From NCBI GenBank assembly GCA_030527085.1, contig JAUNBN010000025.1, forward strand, positions 5,101-11,718: 6,618 nucleotides of DNA. The letters run 5' to 3'. This DNA comes from Oscillospiraceae bacterium. GTDB lineage: Bacteria; Bacillota; Clostridia; Oscillospirales; Ruminococcaceae. The position numbers and the translations under genes were made by a program. The notes under the pieces are model-generated. The model was not told where the DNA came from and searched no databases. It saw nothing but the letters and a program-made list of their open reading frames with translations. Positions within the stretch are counted from its first letter, which is position 1, and each line of letters begins with the position of its first letter. Of this stretch, positions 4,520 through 6,618 are shown piece after piece.

Positions 4520-5826
4520 TGAGCTTTTTCTACACCCTTTACTGCCGCGCCTTTCAAAGCGCGCTCTACCTCGCGGCCTTTCTGCTGCCCTGGCGCGAGC
4601 CCGTTAAGCTCGAGGGCGAGGGCGCGCTTAGCCGCCTGCCCGCGCTTATCAAGGAGCTGGGTCTCTCCCGCGTGCTGCTCGTCTGCGGCAGGCACACGAG
4701 CGCCCTGGGGCTCACCGCCCCGCTCTTAAAGGGACTGGAGGCCGAGGGCGTAGCCTGCCTTGTCTACGACGGCTCCGTTCCCAACCCGACGGATACCTGC
4801 GTTGAGGAGGCTTATAAAATCTACCGTGAGGGCGCCTGCGAGGGCATAATTGCCTTCGGCGGCGGCTCGCCTATGGACCTCGCAAAGGCCGCCGCCGCGC
4901 GCGCCGCGAGGCCCTCAAAGACACTTCTGCAAATGGCGGGAACGCTCAAAATAATGAAAAAGCTGCCCCCGCTCTTCGCCATACCGACAACCGCGGGCTC
5001 GGGCAGCGAGACCACTCTCGCCGCCGTTATAACCGAGGAGGCCACGCATCATAAATTCACTATGCAGGACCCCGCGCTCATACCCGGCTGGGCGGTGCTC
5101 GACCCCTCCCTCACGCTTAAACTCCCGCCCGGCGTCACGGCTGCCACGGGCATGGACGCGCTCTGCCACGCCGTAGAGGCCTATATTGGCCGCGCGAACA
5201 CCGCCGCTACCAGAAAGCACGCGCTCGAGGCCGTGCGCCTCGTTTCGGAAAACCTGTACGAAGCCTTCGAGAACGGCGAAAACATAGCCGCCAGAGCGAA
5301 TATGCAGCGCGCCTCCTATCTCGCGGGTCTGGCCTTTACCCGCGCCTATGTGGGCTACGTCCACGCCCTCTCCCACGCGCTGAGCGGGCTTTACGGGCTG
5401 GGCCACGGTCTTGCAAACGCCGTGCTGCTGCCCTATGTGCTCAGAGCCTACGGCGAAAGCGTCCGGCGGCCCTTAAGCGAGCTCGCCGCGCGCGTCGGCC
5501 TTAAAAAGGACGGAGAAAAACTGGTGTGCTCCAAGAGCGTGCTTAACGCTCTGGTTCCCCCGCCTTCGGTGGGGGAGCCAGAGCGCAAATCTCCCTTGAA
5601 CGGGGTGCTCGGCGAAAGCTCTCCTGCCGAAAGCTTTATCCTCTGGATAGAGGAGATGAACGCCAAGATGGGCATACCCTCTAAGCTGGAGGAAATAAAG
5701 GAGGAGGACCTGCCGCTTTTGGTAAGCCGCGCCCTCAAGGAGGCAAACCCCCTCTACCCCGTTCCGAAGATTATGGGAGCGGAGGAGCTGGTCGCAATAT
5801 ATCGAGAAGCCGGCGGTTTGAGCTGA
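4519..5826 (+). CDS. Iron-containing alcohol dehydrogenase (group III) with an in-frame palindromic insert
   Basis: This NAD(P)-dependent, Fe2+-type dehydrogenase reduces an aldehyde or ketone to an alcohol, or the reverse, in the cytoplasm. The 435 residues show the N-terminal LYCR...LLPWREPVKLEG block of a clostridial subfamily. The dinucleotide loop GGGSPMDLAK is at 114-123 and IPTTAGSGSETT at 155-166. The metal ligands by analogy with FucO are Asp213 and His217 (MDALCH), His282 (VHALSHALSG) and His296 (GLGHGLAN). All key residues are present, so the enzyme is probably active. Residues about 336-368 have no counterpart in relatives as I recall them, which pass from VGL...DGE almost directly to the FI-WIEEMN helix. 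Hairpin copy F encodes 343-356 of this stretch. The start overlaps the upstream stop and has AGAGG eight bases before it. The substrate is unknown. Confidence 0.92.
   Translation: MSFFYTLYCRAFQSALYLAAFLLPWREPVKLEGEGALSRLPALIKELGLSRVLLVCGRHTSALGLTAPLLKGLEAEGVACLVYDGSVPNPTDTCVEEAYKIYREGACEGIIAFGGGSPMDLAKAAAARAARPSKTLLQMAGTLKIMKKLPPLFAIPTTAGSGSETTLAAVITEEATHHKFTMQDPALIPGWAVLDPSLTLKLPPGVTAATGMDALCHAVEAYIGRANTAATRKHALEAVRLVSENLYEAFENGENIAARANMQRASYLAGLAFTRAYVGYVHALSHALSGLYGLGHGLANAVLLPYVLRAYGESVRRPLSELAARVGLKKDGEKLVCSKSVLNALVPPPSVGEPERKSPLNGVLGESSPAESFILWIEEMNAKMGIPSKLEEIKEEDLPLLVSRALKEANPLYPVPKIMGAEELVAIYREAGGLS
5547..5585. repeat. Palindromic repeat copy F, inside the dehydrogenase gene
   Basis: This 39-base hairpin has arms CGCTCTGGTT/AGCCAGAGCG, core CCCCCGCC/GGTGGGGG and loop TTC. 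All 18 positions pair, two as G-T. It is a multiple of three in length and keeps the reading frame, encoding the stretch from Asn343 to Arg356 (ALVPPPSVGEPE). The bases just upstream (5533-5556) resemble the upstream flank of copy D (3942-3963). Confidence 0.85.
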
Positions 5827-5933
5827 GGCTCTCATCTCCCAGATAAAGAGATTACAAGTCTATCGGCGCGAGGTCTTTAAGCGCTCTTGCAAAGACATAC
5901 TCTAGGCGAGATCAAACTCTGAACACCCGTTTA

Positions 5934-5975
5934 AAAAGAGCCCGCGCTCCGTTTGTTGGCAGCGCGGGCTCTTTT
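5934..5975. terminator. Two-way intrinsic terminator after the alcohol dehydrogenase
   Basis: A perfect 15-bp stem (AAAAGAGCCCGCGCT at 5934-5948 with AGCGCGGGCTCTTTT at 5961-5975) has a 12-base loop. It carries a T4 run plus GCTTTTT on the plus strand and a T5 run on the minus strand. It lies between two converging genes and should serve both. The 107 bases between the dehydrogenase stop and this stem show only a small possible stem (GTCTTT 5873-5878 with AAAGAC 5891-5896) and no open frame of note. Confidence 0.9.
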
Positions 5976-5994
5976 GCTTTTTAAACTTGCGGGC

Positions 5995-6618
5995 TTACAC
6001 GTTCACGGGGTAGGTGATGGCGCGCGTCGTAACGAAAATCTGATTGACGGGCGTCTCGGTCTCCTCTTCCTCTTCCGTGCTCGTTTCCTCTTCCTCGCCC
6101 TCGGTTTCTTCGGGCTGGGCGTCCTGACCGGTAGCGGCGAGATAGGCCGCGTAGGTCTCGTCGTCAACCTGCTTGTAGAAGCCTATGCGTGCGGTTATAA
6201 CGGTTGAGCCGGTGCTCTCGCCGTTGATGTAGTAGGCCACGTCCTCGCCCTCGCCCGTGACGCGTACATAGGCGATGTCCTCGTCTTCGGACTCGAAAAT
6301 TACTTCCTCGCCCGCGGCGAGCTCAAGGTCTTCTATCTCGTAGCTAGAGGTGGTGCTGGCCTCTACGGCTTCCGCGACGCTCTCTGTAACGCCGCTCAGC
6401 CCCGAAACGGTTATGGTCTGCTCCAAGAGCTGCGTCACGCGAAGCTCGGTGCGCGGCTCGGTGGTCTTCTCAACGCCTATGAGGTTGCGGAGCGCGGAGC
6501 GAATGCTGTTGTAGGGCACGCTCAAATCGTTTCCGAAGATGGCGAACTCCTTGTAGGTAGTGTTGGGAACTACCTCCCTCTCCCTTACGGTTATGCGTAC
6601 AGTCGTGCCGAAGTATTC
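5995..6618 (-). CDS. Acidic protein of unknown function, probably surface or secreted (5' end outside the window)
   Basis: The frame is open from the window edge (6618) to a TAA at 5995 and gives 207 residues; the TTG at 6525 is internal, since clear protein sequence continues upstream of it (TTVRITVREREVVPNTTYKE). I do not recognise the family. Residues 1-75 are mixed with beta-strand character. Residues about 96-146 resemble a bacterial Ig-like (Big_2-type) domain: LAAGEEVIFES, SEDEDIAYV, then GSTVITARI near the end. Residues 168-189 are almost entirely Glu and Thr, a low-complexity acidic linker, followed by a short beta-type tail (NQIFVTTRAITYPVNV). Low-complexity E/T linkers and Ig-like domains are common in cell-surface or exported proteins, but any signal peptide would lie outside the window. 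The product may continue from a much longer gene. Confidence 0.7.
   Translation of the reverse strand, partial: EYFGTTVRITVREREVVPNTTYKEFAIFGNDLSVPYNSIRSALRNLIGVEKTTEPRTELRVTQLLEQTITVSGLSGVTESVAEAVEASTTSSYEIEDLELAAGEEVIFESEDEDIAYVRVTGEGEDVAYYINGESTGSTVITARIGFYKQVDDETYAAYLAATGQDAQPEETEGEEEETSTEEEEETETPVNQIFVTTRAITYPVNV

Noticed and set aside
1082..5585. The repeats as a CRISPR array
   Set aside because: Spacing is irregular (hundreds to thousands of bases), the copies are palindromic with variable arms, and no cas gene is present.

Overview
The window looks like a GC-rich chromosomal segment of a Gram-positive, probably gut-type, clostridial bacterium (Oscillospirales-like or similar). The grounds are GGAGG-type ribosome sites, an M-box leader on mgtE, paired half-size TauE/SafE proteins, a phospho-sugar mutase of the Firmicutes type and short intergenic regions with intrinsic terminators. 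This is inference; no marker gene for taxonomy is present.

Layout from left to right. Bases 1-1077 (+) hold the C-terminal two thirds of a phosphoglucomutase/phosphomannomutase, cut by the window edge. A palindromic repeat and a two-way terminator follow. On the minus strand, 2621-1269 encodes a complete MgtE-type magnesium transporter. Its leader (about 2924-2650) has a good promoter, an M-box magnesium riboswitch and a GC-rich terminator just before the ribosome site, so the transporter should be made when Mg2+ is low. Next, 3855-3110 (-) is a two-gene operon of half-length TauE/SafE membrane proteins joined by an ATGA overlap. From 4205 (+), a promoter and a leader hairpin precede a 104-residue protein of unknown function, whose stop overlaps the start of a complete iron-containing alcohol dehydrogenase (4519-5826). 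A strong two-way terminator separates this from a minus-strand gene that runs off the right edge and encodes an acidic protein, probably cell-surface or secreted.

The most unusual content is a family of short palindromes with a CCCCGCC-nnn-GGCGGGG core and outer arms that differ between copies yet stay self-complementary. Six copies are visible. Five are intergenic (1082, 2962, 3054, 3961, 4046) and one (5547-5585) lies in frame inside the alcohol dehydrogenase and adds residues to it. The copies at 2962/3054 and at 4046/3961 form two related two-hairpin units in opposite orientation, on either side of the TauE/SafE operon. No transposase is visible in the window. The family resembles REP/BIME-type or Rickettsia palindromic elements in logic; whether it has been described cannot be judged from the sequence alone.
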